The notes: a model not told the origin generated them from the letters alone. Positions 22,575-33,662 are shown, numbered from the stretch's first letter. The stretch is DNA of 64,000 nt from Liolophura sinensis (GCF_032854445.1 NC_088295.1:84056644-84120643); one strand, 5' to 3'. A program made the numbers and translations.

Positions 22575-23364
22575 AAGGCAGATTATTAGCTGTAGGTTGT
22601 ACTTAAACATTGTGGCTATCTTAACATCAAATTTAAATCTTTAACATTTATACTGTATAAAACAGTTTTTATACGTATGGTTTTCACCACAGCGGGGACA
22701 TTTTGAGCCGGCAGTGTTTGGAAACATGGCCATACAGTTGACAATTATAACACTGTATAACTGGTGGAATATACTGTTTAACATTGAAGGACTGATAACA
22801 GATATGAACCCGGCCAGGCAAACCGGCAGTTGAAAATAACAGCAATGTAGAAGTAGACGGTTCTCTTTCTTTACCTTTAGTTAGCCTTTTTGCTTCTACA
22901 ACATTTTGTGACTTCAATGCTTTAACTATATCCTTTTCAGTTGTTTCCACATCAACACCATATATAACCCCTTTACACTGCGAGGCAGACTTATGAGGAA
23001 CACACAACATTTACGCCAGCAAGAAGTGTGACAGAACAGAGCTGAATAGCCTGTCGGGGGTATTTACATCGAATAAGCAGATCTCCTCCTGATGTGTTTG
23101 TGCAGATCTTTACCTAACTTTATCAAGTTGCCTTTCTGAATCGGAGTCTGCCCTTGTAATGACTGAACAATAACATTTGGATTTTCACAGACCTCTTTTG
23201 TTTTTTTTTGCAGAGTGGCCGCCATTTGCGTCGCTATCAGTTTCACAGTTACTGGACGAGCTTGGGCTACTTGAGGACCGATCTTTTCTTTTTCTAGATA
23301 CTTCTTGGTAGTCCCATACACTCTCGACACTTTGGAAACACTCCATTTCCCCCTCCGACGCCAT
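22575..23364 (-). pseudogene. retrotransposon ORF1 (Gag-like, zinc knuckles), frameshifted
   Basis: The likely start is the ATG at 23364-23362 (MASEGEMECFQSVES). A Ser-rich, charged N-terminus follows, then a diverged RNA-binding region readable across frames as GGDLLI and TLLAGVNV, then PHKSASQCKGVIYGV. Two zinc knuckles follow: CYNCQLYGHVSKHC (about 22711-22752) and CPRCGENHTYKNC (about 22662-22700). ORF1 proteins of this type bind the element RNA. At least three frameshifts occur, one in a homopolymer run near 23205-23215. The C-terminus merges into the ORF2 start with little spacer. Confidence 0.8.
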
Positions 23365-23440
23365 GTTGGAGGCTGAAAATGGGGAAGAGATATACGGAAG
23401 GAAAACTACTCAAACCGACCTATCAGTGCATGCACACCAC

Positions 23441-24174
23441 AAGACAAGTAGAAATGATGTTAAATGGACAAGACAGTTAGCGTGCTGGTGCTGGGGATAC
23501 TCAGGACTGGTCAGACAAAGATACCCGTGTTAGTTCAGAGTCACACAAGTGAGAAACTATGTCTAACTCAGCAGTGCTAACTGTACCTATAGATGTATAA
23601 ACTAACTAGCCTAAAAAATTTGGATGAGTATATAACTAAATTCAAAATAACTCACAGGAACTATAACATACTCACAGCATCTTGGCCAAACAAACAAAAG
23701 ACTGAGAGAAAAAGACTGCGCCCCTGTAATTGCTAGATTGAATACCCTCCGACCTTCTCCTCATCTCTCCCGCGAGTTACACACACTGGCCAGGTTTTAC
23801 CCAGGCTTAGTCCTTACCACACATAGGGGTTTTGTATTACCAGTTCATGTTCAACACGCGTACAATAATTTGCAAATTTCAATATCAAAATCCAAACTAC
23901 ATGAACCTACTCTTCAAAATTTCCTTTTTGTATTTCAGTAATAACATATTTACCAATAATTAGCCTGATATCACTTAAACTTATCTACACGTTGTTACCA
24001 CCGTACAAGCCATCCGGAAGAAGAGGAGGTTGTAGAAGACGAGCAGAGAAAACCTTGACCATCACATTCCCCACAAGTTAAGAAATTGAGCCCAGTTGAA
24101 AGGTATCTTAGGTTCCCACATTGGCATCCAATGTGCCTTTACTTTTGGTTGCACACCTTCTTTAGAGTACATGC
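23441..24174. other. unassigned sequence between LINE and Gypsy remnants
   Basis: No repeat or coding motif is recognised. A 67-codon forward open frame (23738-23941) has no supporting features. The right-hand end may include long-terminal-repeat sequence of the Gypsy remnant, but no matching partner LTR was seen. Confidence 0.4.
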
Positions 24175-24298
24175 TAGTGAATCAGTTGTGCCCCATATAA
24201 ATCACGTCGTACTTACACTAGGGACTCTTCTCGTTTCTTTTTAGCAGCCTCTTTTTCCTCCGAATGAACGGTTCCCTTTCTCTGCGGGAACAATACCC

Positions 24299-24956
24299 CT
24301 ACAGGGCCGATGTAGGTAGTATTCCTGTCCACACTTCCGGTCTATGCACCCACCCTAGCCTCCGCCACTTGTCGCTCTGGAAGAAGCGGACGATGCTGCG
24401 GTGAAACTTCTTCCAATGCCCGTAGCAAGAATTTCGACTTCGGCAGCCTTGGACGGTACTCCCATTTTCCCAATCAGGTCGAAATACAATGGACTGGCAA
24501 AGGCACAGGCCTTTGGATTCGGCAACCCACTCAACCATCCCAGGGTTCTGCCCTTTTTCGCATCATCATAGCTCATTTCCAATGTCAAGACTATTATCAC
24601 ACTCTGCGTCCAACGCTAAATCTCCTAAATATTCGGTATTGCTATCCTCTGTAGAGCTAGAATGTGTTTCATTCTCTTTTCCTTTGAAATACCGTTCTCC
24701 CTCATATACTTTCAAATTATCCATATGGACAACTTTAGCTGTGGTGCCATTGTCGGCAGGTATGATGAAAATTCCTTGAGTTTAAGACCTCTGTCGTAAT
24801 ACTTTTTCTGTCGGGATGCCACGATGAAAGGATTTGTGTTCGTGAACTCAAACGCCTTGAGCATTGTGTTACGCAACAACTCGACGTATTCACTATTACA
24901 CGCATCTCCTTCTTGGCCATCCGGGTTGCCCACCTAACGTCAAGAGGACAACTCAT
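24299..24956 (-). pseudogene. Gypsy integrase C-terminal and post-integrase region
   Basis: A frame at 24712-24933 contains YVELLRNTMLKAFEFT and RQKKYYDRGLK, typical of the segment after the integrase core (the GPY/F-adjacent region). Further downstream two overlapping frames (24299-24600) contain LPNPKACAFASPLYFDLIGK, a stretch I do not recognise as a named domain. Its position suggests an extra 3' coding segment or LTR-proximal sequence of this lineage. Stops and frame changes separate the parts. Confidence 0.6.
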
Positions 24957-25054
24957 CTCTCAAACGAACATGAGAAGAAATGGAGAACAGCCCGTACTAT
25001 CATGTGCTATGGACCGATGAGGACATATGGCAGTTGGTCATCCCAATCTTCCTG

Positions 25055-25650
25055 CTAAGAATCTACATGAATGGAAAAGAGTTGAAGCAGTATGTGATTA
25101 AGTGATTCTACTAGACCATCAGACTGTGGACGATTGTGAGTTGTCCGAGTTTTCTCCACACCCATCAACTCCCAGAGCCTTGTCATAGGCGGAGATTCAA
25201 ATTCGCTGCTTTGATCAGTGTGTATACTTCTCGGAATTCCGAACCTGCTGATCGACCCTTCCATGCGGTAGCATAAGCCTCTCTACGAATGGTATACGAA
25301 TGTCGGACATGACGCTTATATCTACCCACTTGGTAAAATAATCGCAGACAACGACAATGTACCTATTCCCATTGCAACTCACAGGACACTCCAAAATATT
25401 CAATGCTATTCTATCTAAAGACATTCCCACATGCAACTGTTGTAGGACGGCTCGGCCCCACTCCCGCCTTAAGGCGTGCAAACAATTCGCACTGTCTGAC
25501 CCACCACCGTATGTCACCGCTCATGCAGGGCCAATGTGCACGTTGCTGGATAGACTTCAAGGTCCTCTTGAGCCCAAAGTGACCACATATTCGCCCAGAA
25601 TGCAGGTCCTGGAAAATAATTTGTCTCACCTGTTTAGAGGCCAGCAACAA
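25055..25650 (-). pseudogene. Gypsy integrase, zinc finger and catalytic core
   Basis: The N-terminal zinc finger is readable as HSGRICGHFGLKRT followed by VRQCELFARLK; the second Cys of the expected C-x2-C pair appears replaced by Phe. The catalytic core shows CDYFTKWVD (first Asp), IHTDQSSEFES (second Asp) and a Glu in SDGLVESLN, consistent with the D,D-35-E triad. Integrase would join element cDNA to host DNA. At least two frameshifts split the domain, so it cannot be active. Confidence 0.82.
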
Positions 25651-26152
25651 GTTCTACCCGCCTGTAACAGAATCTGTCCAAGCATAATACAGCACACCCT
25701 CCTTGATCACCATGTCAAAAGGACTCACTCTTTTCCGCTTCAGGACTAGTTGGGGAGGATTTACATCACAGGTAGGACACTTACACCGTCTATAGGAAGC
25801 GCGTTACAAAGCATCGGCATCAGAGTGTAACGGTTCCCTCCTTTGCTGAATTTCATAGTCGTAAATATCCAATAACACAACCCAACGTGCCACCTTACCC
25901 TAGGGATTTTAAAAGTTCTTAAACCAGACTAGAGCAGCACGATCCGTCTTAACGACGAATCTCCTTCTCCAAAGGTAATGTCGAAATTTGATGGTGATTA
26001 AGAATTTTACTACTATAGGCTATGACCTTTTCTTGCTTATCCACGACCTGAGATAACACAGCACCCATGTCAGCTAAGCTAGCATCAGTGTCCGAAATAA
26101 GTTTCGTCTGCACAGGGATACACTAAGATTGGGGCTTCTTCCAAATACGACT

Positions 26153-26671
26153 TTAGTCGATCGAATGATTTCTCTGTTCTAATTGTCCACACAAACTTTC
26201 TTGACCAGCTGCACCAAAGAGAAAGCAATTGTTGAAAAATGTAGGATAAACTTTTGGTAATACCCGGCTAGCCCGACGAAGCTTGAGTTCAGAAACGTTA
26301 CAAGGAGTGGACCAGTCCATGACCGCTTTTACTTTCACAGGGTCGCACCTAACACCCTCACCTGACACAACATAACCCGGAAACATACCCTCTGACTGCA
26401 ATGACATAACCTTAAATTAAAAAAGGCCTTTATGAGTGAAGAATGCAGTTTTACACTTGTCGTCCTCCTCCACGGAGCACTGCCAGTACCCAGATGCTAA
26501 GTCAAGCGTATTGAACCAACAAGACCCACCAAGTGATGCTAATGAATCAACAATGTGAGGTAGTGGATACGCATCGAGTTGTCTAAAATCGACGCAAAAG
26601 CGTACTGTCCCTACCTTCAACGGGAAAGACCACGGATTTGCACTAGGTTCAATGATATCATTCCTCAACAT
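26153..26671 (-). pseudogene. Gypsy reverse transcriptase with catalytic-box deletion
   Basis: The first frame (26417-26671) has the RT fingers and palm start: NPWSFPLKVGTVRFCVDFRQ, FNTLDLASGYWQ and KTAFFTHKGLF. The next frame (26153-26407) resumes near GYVVSGEGVRCDPVKVKAV, the segment after the palm that normally reads LGHVVS. The intervening stretch, usually some 70-80 residues carrying the YxDD catalytic box, is missing: only a few residues separate the two anchors. The enzyme is therefore broken by deletion as well as by frame change. Confidence 0.8.
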
Positions 26672-27181
26672 TTTGTCTCCTTATCTACCACCTCCCACTG
26701 CATCCCCAGAAGTCGCCTGGGCTGTAGACGGTCCTCTTTCAATGCCATGTTTCACCAGATCAGTTCTTCCTAAGGTGCCATCAGGACCTGCAGATAAATT
26801 TCGAAATTCCATCAGCATATTCCTTAACCTCCCCATTTGTGTTCACTAGCTCTGGCGGCACTTCGGTGTCACTGTCACAAGGGTGGCAGTTTGCCTGGGT
26901 GTTAACTTTTATATCCGACTGCAACGTTGCTACTGTGGAATCACTCCCAATAGAGACTGTCTGGCTAGTGGTATTCATAACTGACAAGACTACAACTGCT
27001 GGCACGGTTGGGATCCACCAGTCCTCTGGACAGCAATATCCCTTTTTTTAACCAAATGCTGGCACTGCTCCTTTACATATGTACACCCCAGCTCTACATT
27101 CCATGAACATACCCTCTAATCATCATCTCCGAGGTTGGCAGCACAGTAAACTTCCCCACTACCTTAATCTGCGCACGAGAA

Positions 27182-27412
27182 CTACCCTTTCCAACGGTTC
27201 ACTAACACTGTCTTCTTACTAACTTCCAGCATCCATACACTAACTTGTACCACCATGTCATACTGCTCAATGACATCAACGCCAAGAATTCCTGCACCCT
27301 CCATGTCCGCCACTACAATTTCATGAGACAAATGCAGACAATCAATAGCAAGATCCAGCATTACGAGGCCTTCGGTTTTGAGTAGACTACCGTTTGCATT
27401 TAGAAGTGCCAA
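27182..27412 (-). pseudogene. Gypsy aspartic protease region, partial
   Basis: The 76-codon frame includes HEIVVADMEGAGILGVDVIE, resembling the hydrophobic strand and ILGxD motif in the second half of retropepsins. The catalytic DTG/DSG expected upstream was not found in any frame, so either it has decayed or it lies beyond a frameshift. Its position between the Gag knuckle and RT supports the call. Confidence 0.6.
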
Positions 27413-27499
27413 TCTAACATTGTGGGTTAAACTCTTGGCCGCAGGCTCAACCCCTCCTTGTTTAAATCAGTGGGTTGTACAACCTCCTGTTTCCCTGTG

Positions 27500-27880
27500 C
27501 AGTTATAAAGGAGGTGATCCTTTTTATGACACACAAAACATTCTGTATTTTACCTTGTTCGGCAGTTTCGTCTACTAACGTTGGTTAATTGTGAAGACAG
27601 CTTTTTTACACTCTCTCTCAACGTGCAAGGCAACTCGCTAAACTCAGTTTGTACAGACTGGACAAGCTGTTTTAGTGAATCAGTTGTGCCCCATCTGGAC
27701 TGCTAACAGCCTTATTTGGACCATTTACCTCGCCTACACTAGGCTTCCTTGACCCTAACCAAGATGTAGCCGTTACTGCCTCAAACTCCACAGCTAGAGA
27801 TATCGCCATTTCTAATTTGTTACATTTGTTTCCCGGTACCTGTCTCATGTCATCCCTAACGCACCCCCTGTGGTTCATGA
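27500..27880 (-). pseudogene. Gypsy Gag remnant with zinc knuckle
   Basis: A frame at 27672-27878 (68 codons, MNHRGCVRDDMRQVPGNKCN) is followed, after frame changes, by a knuckle CFVCHKKDHLLYNC near 27510-27555 that matches C-x2-C-x4-H-x4-C. Gag knuckles bind element RNA. The order Gag knuckle then protease then RT fits the element. The N-terminal Gag is largely missing. Confidence 0.6.
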
Positions 27881-28079
27881 CTTTTTTGTTTTATCTGGAG
27901 TCCTCTGATATATAGGGAGGTCGAACCCTGTTCCGCCTCCTGAACAGAGTTACTGTCCATTTCGTAACTCCTGTGCCTACAAGCAATTCTAAACTCTAGT
28001 CATGAAAAACGATTATCGTTGCAAGGAAAACAGCTCGCCAATCTGAAATTGTGATGAATTAGTGAGATTATGTAAGTTT

Positions 28080-28300
28080 TTCTTGGGCATGTGTGTCTCA
28101 GCTGTAGATGTGTCTGATATCCAAGTGTGATTAACCTGTGCATGTACAAGTGAGGAGGTATATTTACCTGGTGTCGGTGTTTCTGATATGGAGGCGTGAT
28201 TAACCTGTGCATGTACAAGTGAGGAGGTACAGTTACCTGGTGTGGCTGTTTCTGATGTGGAGGTGTGATTAACCTGTGCAGGTGTGGCTTAAAGAGGAAG
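28080..28300. repeat. 69-bp minisatellite, short allele in U2
   Basis: Three to four units of the type GTGATTAACCTGTGCATGTA followed by CAAGTGAGGAGGTA and ACCTGGTGTGG. They are the same family as the 3.2-kb array at about 41.2-44.4 kb in U5 and at the equivalent place in the macro-unit. Confidence 0.88.
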
Positions 28301-28387
28301 TTGTAGATTCCTCGCCTGGTGTTCAGCATTAAGGCGATAGTGTAACCAGGAGTTTCACTCGTATAAATATATTAGCTCGGATGGAGC

Positions 28388-28562
28388 GGCTTACTTACCT
28401 TCGGTAAGGCATCTCAGTGAAGCAGCGTTGGATTAACGAGAGGTGGAAATCCGTCCTGCAACAAGAAGGCATATTACATGCACTCTGAGGACTCCTTCGT
28501 CGTCACATGACTGAAAAATTGTTAAGGACGATGCTAAACCCCAAGCACTCACTCACTCATAG
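28388..28562 (+). mobile_element. dispersed repeat with (TCAC)n tail
   Basis: Sequence from CTTACCTTCGGTAAGGCATC through CAGTGAAGCAGCGTTGGATT and CCGTCCTGCAACAAGAAGGC to AACCCCAAGCACTCACTCAC is the reverse complement of 49035-49215. There it forms the 3' end of an inserted LINE-derived element. This copy is therefore probably a 3'-end fragment of the same LINE or of a SINE sharing its tail. Confidence 0.75.
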
Positions 28563-29059
28563 GGGCCACCTTGGAAGAAGGATTAGCGTGATAGCTCAGG
28601 ACAGGTACATGTTACATATTGGCACTGTCTCTGGAAGGTCAGTCAATTTCTGTCCTTTGGAAATATTACTAAAAACACCTACCATTTTGCCGGTTCAAGG
28701 ATGAAACCAGTTGTCATTTCTGACAGTTCCTGATCTATATCTGCTATGTTCCGATAAGCCTAGACGTCAAGGGTGGTATTAGTAGCTATATCCCTGAGGC
28801 CAAAACGTAAGAATTACCTTTTTACCTTTTAACATTACACGTCATTTGCTATGATTAGCCAGTACTAGAAAACAAGTAGGCCTGATTGGACACACAGGCT
28901 GGGATTTAGCTACAATATTCCAACAAATCGCAGTTAAAAGAGGATTATTTTGCTGTAATTAACACCTCAGTCTCATCTCTCTAGGAAGAGAAGTAAAGAA
29001 CCCGTGTCGCTGTTTTGTCTTCAAAAAGTTTTAAGCAGAATTTTTATGTTGCTGCCATT

Positions 29060-29960
29060 TCTAAACAGACGTTGGCAAAAGAACACACAGCGTTTCACTG
29101 TGGCATCAAGTAAATCTTACAGAGCTTTCGGTGACCTTTACTATTGTAATCAGACGCAGAATAGTTTGCCTGAACGCAAAGACTTGATTGAACTATGTAG
29201 CGAGCCAAATAGCTGGTTAACATCCCAGTCTAGCTTTGTCACTATGCCATCTAGAGTGTAACGAATACTATATATAGGTAAGGTTTGGAGGCCTTTTGTC
29301 CGCTACCAAGCTTGTGACCGACATGAAACGCTCGTCTGAATTAGGAGGAATATCAGAGATTCTTAGCGCAGTACAACCCGGAACCAAAGGCAAAATTCTA
29401 GTCTTGATGAATTTACGCCGTGATTGATCATCTCATGCATGGTTCGTGGTGCCTTTTTCGGGCTCTTTGCAATTCATAGAAAACATGGGAAGAAACACAA
29501 GAAAGATAGCCACTGAACTGTAATTTACTAAGTAACACACCTATGAAGTTATATGCAAGTGCGGATTATAAAATGGGGCCAGTTCTAAGCAGGACGTGAC
29601 GTTGGTAAAAGAGCACATGGTGTTAAACTCTGACCTCAAGTGTATCTTGCAGAGCTTTCCGTGACACTTTCTATTGTAATCAGAAACAGAATAGTTTGCT
29701 TGTAAGGAGAGATTTGGTTGAAGGACCGAGCAAAAAGAGCTAGTTAACACAGCCGGTCGGCTGTGTCACTAAGCCATCCAGAGTGTAACAAAAACTACAA
29801 CTCATTTTATAGTGGTTTGTTCAAGTAGGTAAGGTTTGGATGACTTTTGTTCGCAAACAAGCTTGTTGTGACCGACAAGACTTAGGCGTCTGAATCCAGA
29901 AGAATATTAGAGATTCTTACCACGTTACCGTCTGGAACCAAAGGCAAAATAACGAATAAT
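29060..29960 (+). repeat. internal duplication within U3
   Basis: Two tandem versions of one unit block occur at about 29060-29400 and 29570-29960. Shared landmarks in the same order are AAAAGARCACA, ATCTT(A/G)CAGAGCTTTC, CTATTGTAATCAGA, AGAATAGTTTGC, the GTCACTA(T/A)GCCATC segment, GGTAAGGTTTGGA and GGAACCAAAGGCAAAAT. Other units have only one copy. The second version is closer to U4-U6 than the first. Confidence 0.75.
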
Positions 29961-30081
29961 TTGTGCTTGTCTTTTAGTGCAAATGGTTCTCAAATCTTCA
30001 TATAATAATAAAATAGAAAAACCTGTATCACATCATCATTGTATCGAATTGTACTATCTGTCAGCATGTGCCTTTGTAATA

Positions 30082-30192
30082 GAAGTATCGATATATGAAA
30101 CCCATTTGATGCAATCAAATTACACAGTATCGGGGATGGATAGATACAGAGGTGGCCAGCGGATGAATTGCCAGTGGAGATAACAATATTAT
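30082..30192 (+). promoter_or_regulatory. conserved TATA/initiator block, U3 (degenerate)
   Basis: Same block as in U1 (GAAGTATCGATATATGAAAC onward) but the TATA position reads GATAGATA (30139-30146), the initiator-like site reads TTGCCAGTGG and the downstream ATG is replaced by ATATTAT. It is the most decayed copy; if the block is a promoter this one is likely weak or dead. Confidence 0.5.
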
Positions 30193-30924
30193 AAAAAGCT
30201 GTCGTTCTTCAGTACCTTCTAGCTACGCGAACATGTACGTGTAAATATATATAACGTCCGAACTGTAGCATCCGTGCGTCAGACAGGAAGCTGCTTGCTA
30301 TATTTCTGAGCATTAGGTATAATGTAAGTGTCTGCTTGTCAGAATCTTCCTGGGGAAACATCCAACGGGCCTTTTCAAGGTGAAATGAAATCAACCAAAC
30401 AGAAAAAGGGAAATCTGAAGAAGACTGTTTATAGACGAACTGCATATGGATCCATGTGTACTCGCCAACACTCATGGCAGTGCCTTAAAAAACAACATTA
30501 GAGATCACCTGAACGCACCAGCTTAGGACACGGCAAAATATTAATATCTGTCTCTTCCACAATACATCGGTCTGATAAACTAACATTCAAAGCCTGTACT
30601 AGGGATGAAATCAGAGCCAGAAGACTGATCAGGTTATAATAAATTATAATTTATTCCATATACTCAGCTCTGAAAATTGCTGGAAATGAAATGATTCAAA
30701 CAAAACAAAGATAGCCAATGAAATGTCAGGTGCTGAATAAGACATGCTGAGAGGTGCTGAGACATAAGGCATATTTTTGTTTTTGCAAAATACAATTGGA
30801 CAGATTCAAATTTTAGCTAAATGACAGTTCTCTTCTCCATGTAGTTGACAGTAGTTTATTCTATGCAAAAAAAAGAACCTTCATCCTTATTATTCGTTCT
30901 ACACATACAAAGCTGGGTAATGTA

Positions 30925-30930
30925 AATAAA
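30925..30930 (+). terminator. candidate poly(A) signal AATAAA, U3
   Basis: AATAAA in the context GTAATGTAAATAAAGCCAAC, about 787 bp beyond the TATA position of U3; equivalent to the U1, U4 and U5 hexamers. Confidence 0.4.
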
Positions 30931-33553
30931 GCCAACTACAGACCTGTCCCATATAGCTTGTGTTTTCATGCCAGATAGAATTGTGTTAGCATAACTGACA
31001 AATGACCCACTACGGCTAAGAGACACACTACATTAGGCCAGCATGGAGCAGCATGAAAACGTTGGTTACTTCATCACGCTTTTACACTACTGAGCTACCC
31101 TATTTTAATCGAATTGTTCCATATATTCTCCTCGTCGTCGTGGTAACATTAGACCTGTGTCCACAGTATCAAAGCTTAAGTCATGAATTATACAGACAAA
31201 CTGGGTTGTCGTAAGCCAGTTTAAGACAACCGTGCATATAATCTGCATATGGCTGAACATGAAAATTGCATCTGATGTACATAAATATCTTAAAACGATA
31301 AAGAAGAACTCGTTTCACCTTTTCCTATTGATGTATATTACAATTAAGTCTCTCCTTGTCGAAGTATATCCTTGGACGTTGTGATAACTTTGCAGAGGAA
31401 AGTAGGGGCGAATATTACAAAATGATTCGTGTAGAAAACTGTCAAAAATCGATGGGAAACAACTGTTTTGTGTCTTACAGCGGACATAGCGGGGTGGAGG
31501 GTAGTCGGAAAAACATTGCAGACTTTCCAAAGGTGGATCACAAGATTTAAACCTGTCTGTTATGATTGATTACGTGTAACAAATTGACTGGACACTGGTT
31601 CCTTACACAAAATGATTAATATCGTGTAAGGTACTTCTCAGAGACAAATCTATCAGGCTCTGACATAAATCAATGTTTATGATCTATTGACAAGATTTCA
31701 ATTTGCGTAATAGTGCCAAAGGCAATCACTTTCCCACAGATTGACCTGATTTATAGGTACAAAATAAGCTTATAACTAATTAGCTAAAGCCTCGGCTGAT
31801 GACAGTCGGTTTTAATTGAGCCCAGTGCCGCTAATATTGACATTTTGTTTGACATAATCTAGGTGAGCTACTGTGCTCATCTGGATTGCCTAATTTTTAG
31901 ATCTTACTATTTTATCTGTACTAAATTATTAAGATGGAAACTACTTTCTCGTCCGAGTTTTACATAATTATTTTCGACAGTTACACATGTGTTGTATTCT
32001 ACTGAGTAGGAAAGTCTGGAATAGAATGTCTACTTTTCAGCTGATGTTTTGTGCCCGTTTTGAACAGGGTAGTTTTTACCTCACATTTTGCGTGTTGTAC
32101 TAGATACAGAGCAGTTTACACAAACCAGGCATGTGATGATGGCAGTGGAGGGATGAATTTGTTTCTAGGAACCTTTTCTCCTGCAAACACGTACGTCTTA
32201 GGATGGATATTAATGAGTCGATGCTCCAATAGGGATGACTTGACAACTAGTTAACTACCTCTTTTTCTACATATGTTGTAAATGCTGTAATGGCTTCCTG
32301 ATACTGTAACAGCCATAACTGTTTTAATTGACCTAAGCCTTCGCTGCTAAATAAGAAGTAACCGGTAAGTAATAATATTTGTAATATTCGGCTCGTGGGA
32401 TTGTGAGATCTTTGTTGGATGTTAGTTTAGAGAAATCCGGTTGATTATTGTGATAAATTGCCAGCAACGCCATATTATTGCGACCTTACTGGATACAGAA
32501 AACATAAAATTTACACAAAATTGTGTGAAGAGATAGCAGTAAATGTAGTTTTCAATATTTCCTTCAATCTTTAAATAGAAAAATGTACATCACAGGCGTA
32601 TACGTGTAGTTATCGGACAAAGTTATAATCTTCTGGACAGAGTCGTATTCCACAGGTTTAGTTACATGTATAGGACAGGCCATTCAGTTCTGTAAGAATG
32701 ACATACTGTATAGGTAAGGCCACTGAATTACTGGCGATGCAATTAAGCTTTGGAGCACTGCACCACTATCTGTGTGCAATAGGGGAGTTTCGATTTTGAA
32801 CTCTTTTGTCATCAAAGGTAAAATCAGTCCTATTGTATCATGAAGAGAGCACCACTAGTTTCTTAACATTACAGCACAATACAGATCGGGATTAGTTACA
32901 ATCTTGCTACAGGTAAACTTAAACCAGGAATTTTTGCTGTAATTAACTCCTCACTCCTATGTCTGTGAGAACAGAAATAAAGGATGTGTCTCGTTTTTTT
33001 TTGGTTCACAATGTTTTATGCAGAAATGTTATGTTTTATGCAGGTGAGTGAAATAAAAATGAGGCCTATTCTGAACAGGACGTGACGCTGACAAAAGATC
33101 ACTTGACTTTCTACATTGACATCAAGTAAATCTTGAGCTTTCTTTGACATGTATTGTAATTAGAAACAGAATGGTTTATTTGTAAGGCGAAGCAAGCAGA
33201 TCGTTATCTTCCCAGGCGGATTGCATCACTAAGCTACCCAGAGTGAAACGTGTAGTATACGTAGGAAAAGTTTGGAAGGCTTTTGCCCGTAACAAGCTTG
33301 TTGTGTCCTGTATGTTAGGGATTCTAATCTTATTAACAGCTGGAATCAGAGGCAAAAATCTCGAGCATAATCACTGATTTGCCTTTTTGTTTTGCTGCAC
33401 TTGGGTTTCAGAATTTCCCATGATAATAAATAAGAAAATAGTCTGTCGGACTATCACTGTCACTAATAAAGCACATTTTGATTGAGTATGTCTCATTAAA
33501 TTGTCAAAAACATCAAGGAATTCTACTTTCTGGCAGGGTCTGTCTCTGCCTGA

Positions 33554-33662
33554 GAAGTATCGATATATGAAACCAGCTTGGCGCTATCCAATTACGATGT
33601 ATCGGAGATGTATAAATATAGAGGTGTCCAGCCGATAAATTACCAGTGGTGATGCCAACATG
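33554..33662 (+). promoter_or_regulatory. conserved TATA/initiator block, U4
   Basis: GAAGTATCGATATATGAAAC, CCAGCTTGGCGCTATCCAAT and ATCGGAGATG lead to TATAAATA (33611-33618), then the initiator-like TTACCAGTGG and ATG (33660-33662). The block is nearly colinear base for base with U1 and shows CCAAT-like and ATCGAT elements upstream. The frame from the ATG (MIKAFIPPVSWSYVL, then stop) differs from U1 because of an indel, so a conserved peptide is not supported. Confidence 0.6.

Larger units (their letters stand above)
18430..23440 (-). mobile_element. non-LTR retrotransposon, RNase H-bearing (I/Jockey-like group), decayed
   Basis: Nearly full-length element on the reverse strand: ORF1 with zinc knuckles (about 22575-23364), then ORF2 with APE-type endonuclease, reverse transcriptase, RNase H and a C-terminal Cys/His region (18585 to about 22565). 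This domain order, with ORF2-encoded RNase H and a knuckle-bearing ORF1, is characteristic of the I group and relatives; I do not assign a clade. Several frameshifts, stops and a nested SINE make it non-functional. The ORF1-ORF2 junction is very short and part of the usual third knuckle is missing, suggesting a small deletion. Outer limits are approximate because no target duplication was found. Confidence 0.88.
24175..27900 (-). mobile_element. Gypsy-type LTR retrotransposon remnant
   Basis: On the reverse strand, reading from high to low coordinates, there are a Gag zinc knuckle, a retropepsin-like region, reverse transcriptase, an integrase zinc finger and core, and a post-integrase region. 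This order (PR-RT-RH-IN) identifies a Gypsy/Metaviridae-type element rather than Copia. It is heavily broken by frameshifts and an internal deletion. No pair of LTRs could be recognised, so the limits are soft. A 22-bp direct repeat (24175-24196 and 27673-27694) lies near each end. Confidence 0.82.
27955..28610 (+). repeat. tandem macro-unit U2, right part
   Basis: Unit sequence resumes with CCTGTGCCTACAAGC (27971) and TCTAAACTCTAGTCATGAAA, matching 37921-37965 in U4. It then includes a short version of the 69-bp minisatellite and a TCAC-tailed dispersed repeat before running into U3. This pairing shows that everything between about 16.2 and 27.95 kb is extra in U2. Confidence 0.7.
28611..32500 (+). 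repeat. tandem macro-unit U3
   Basis: Contains TTCTGACAGTTCCTGATCTA-type sequence (28717), the ATTAGCCAGTACTAGAAAAC block, the promoter-like block (30082-30192), CTTCCTGGGGAAACATCCAA (30347), the AATAAA block (30925), the GTGTAACAAATTGACTGGAC block (31576) and the CTCACATTTTGCGTGTTGTA block (32079). It stops after TTGTTGGATGTTAGTTTAGA (32411) and jumps to the start of U4, lacking the later blocks with CATGAGTTAC and CAGCGGAATTTC. The block around 29060-29400 is duplicated at 29570-29960. Confidence 0.82.

Noticed and set aside
24489-25749. Forward-strand open frames over the Gypsy remnant
   Set aside because: They are opposite-strand shadows of the reverse-strand integrase and post-integrase coding sequence.
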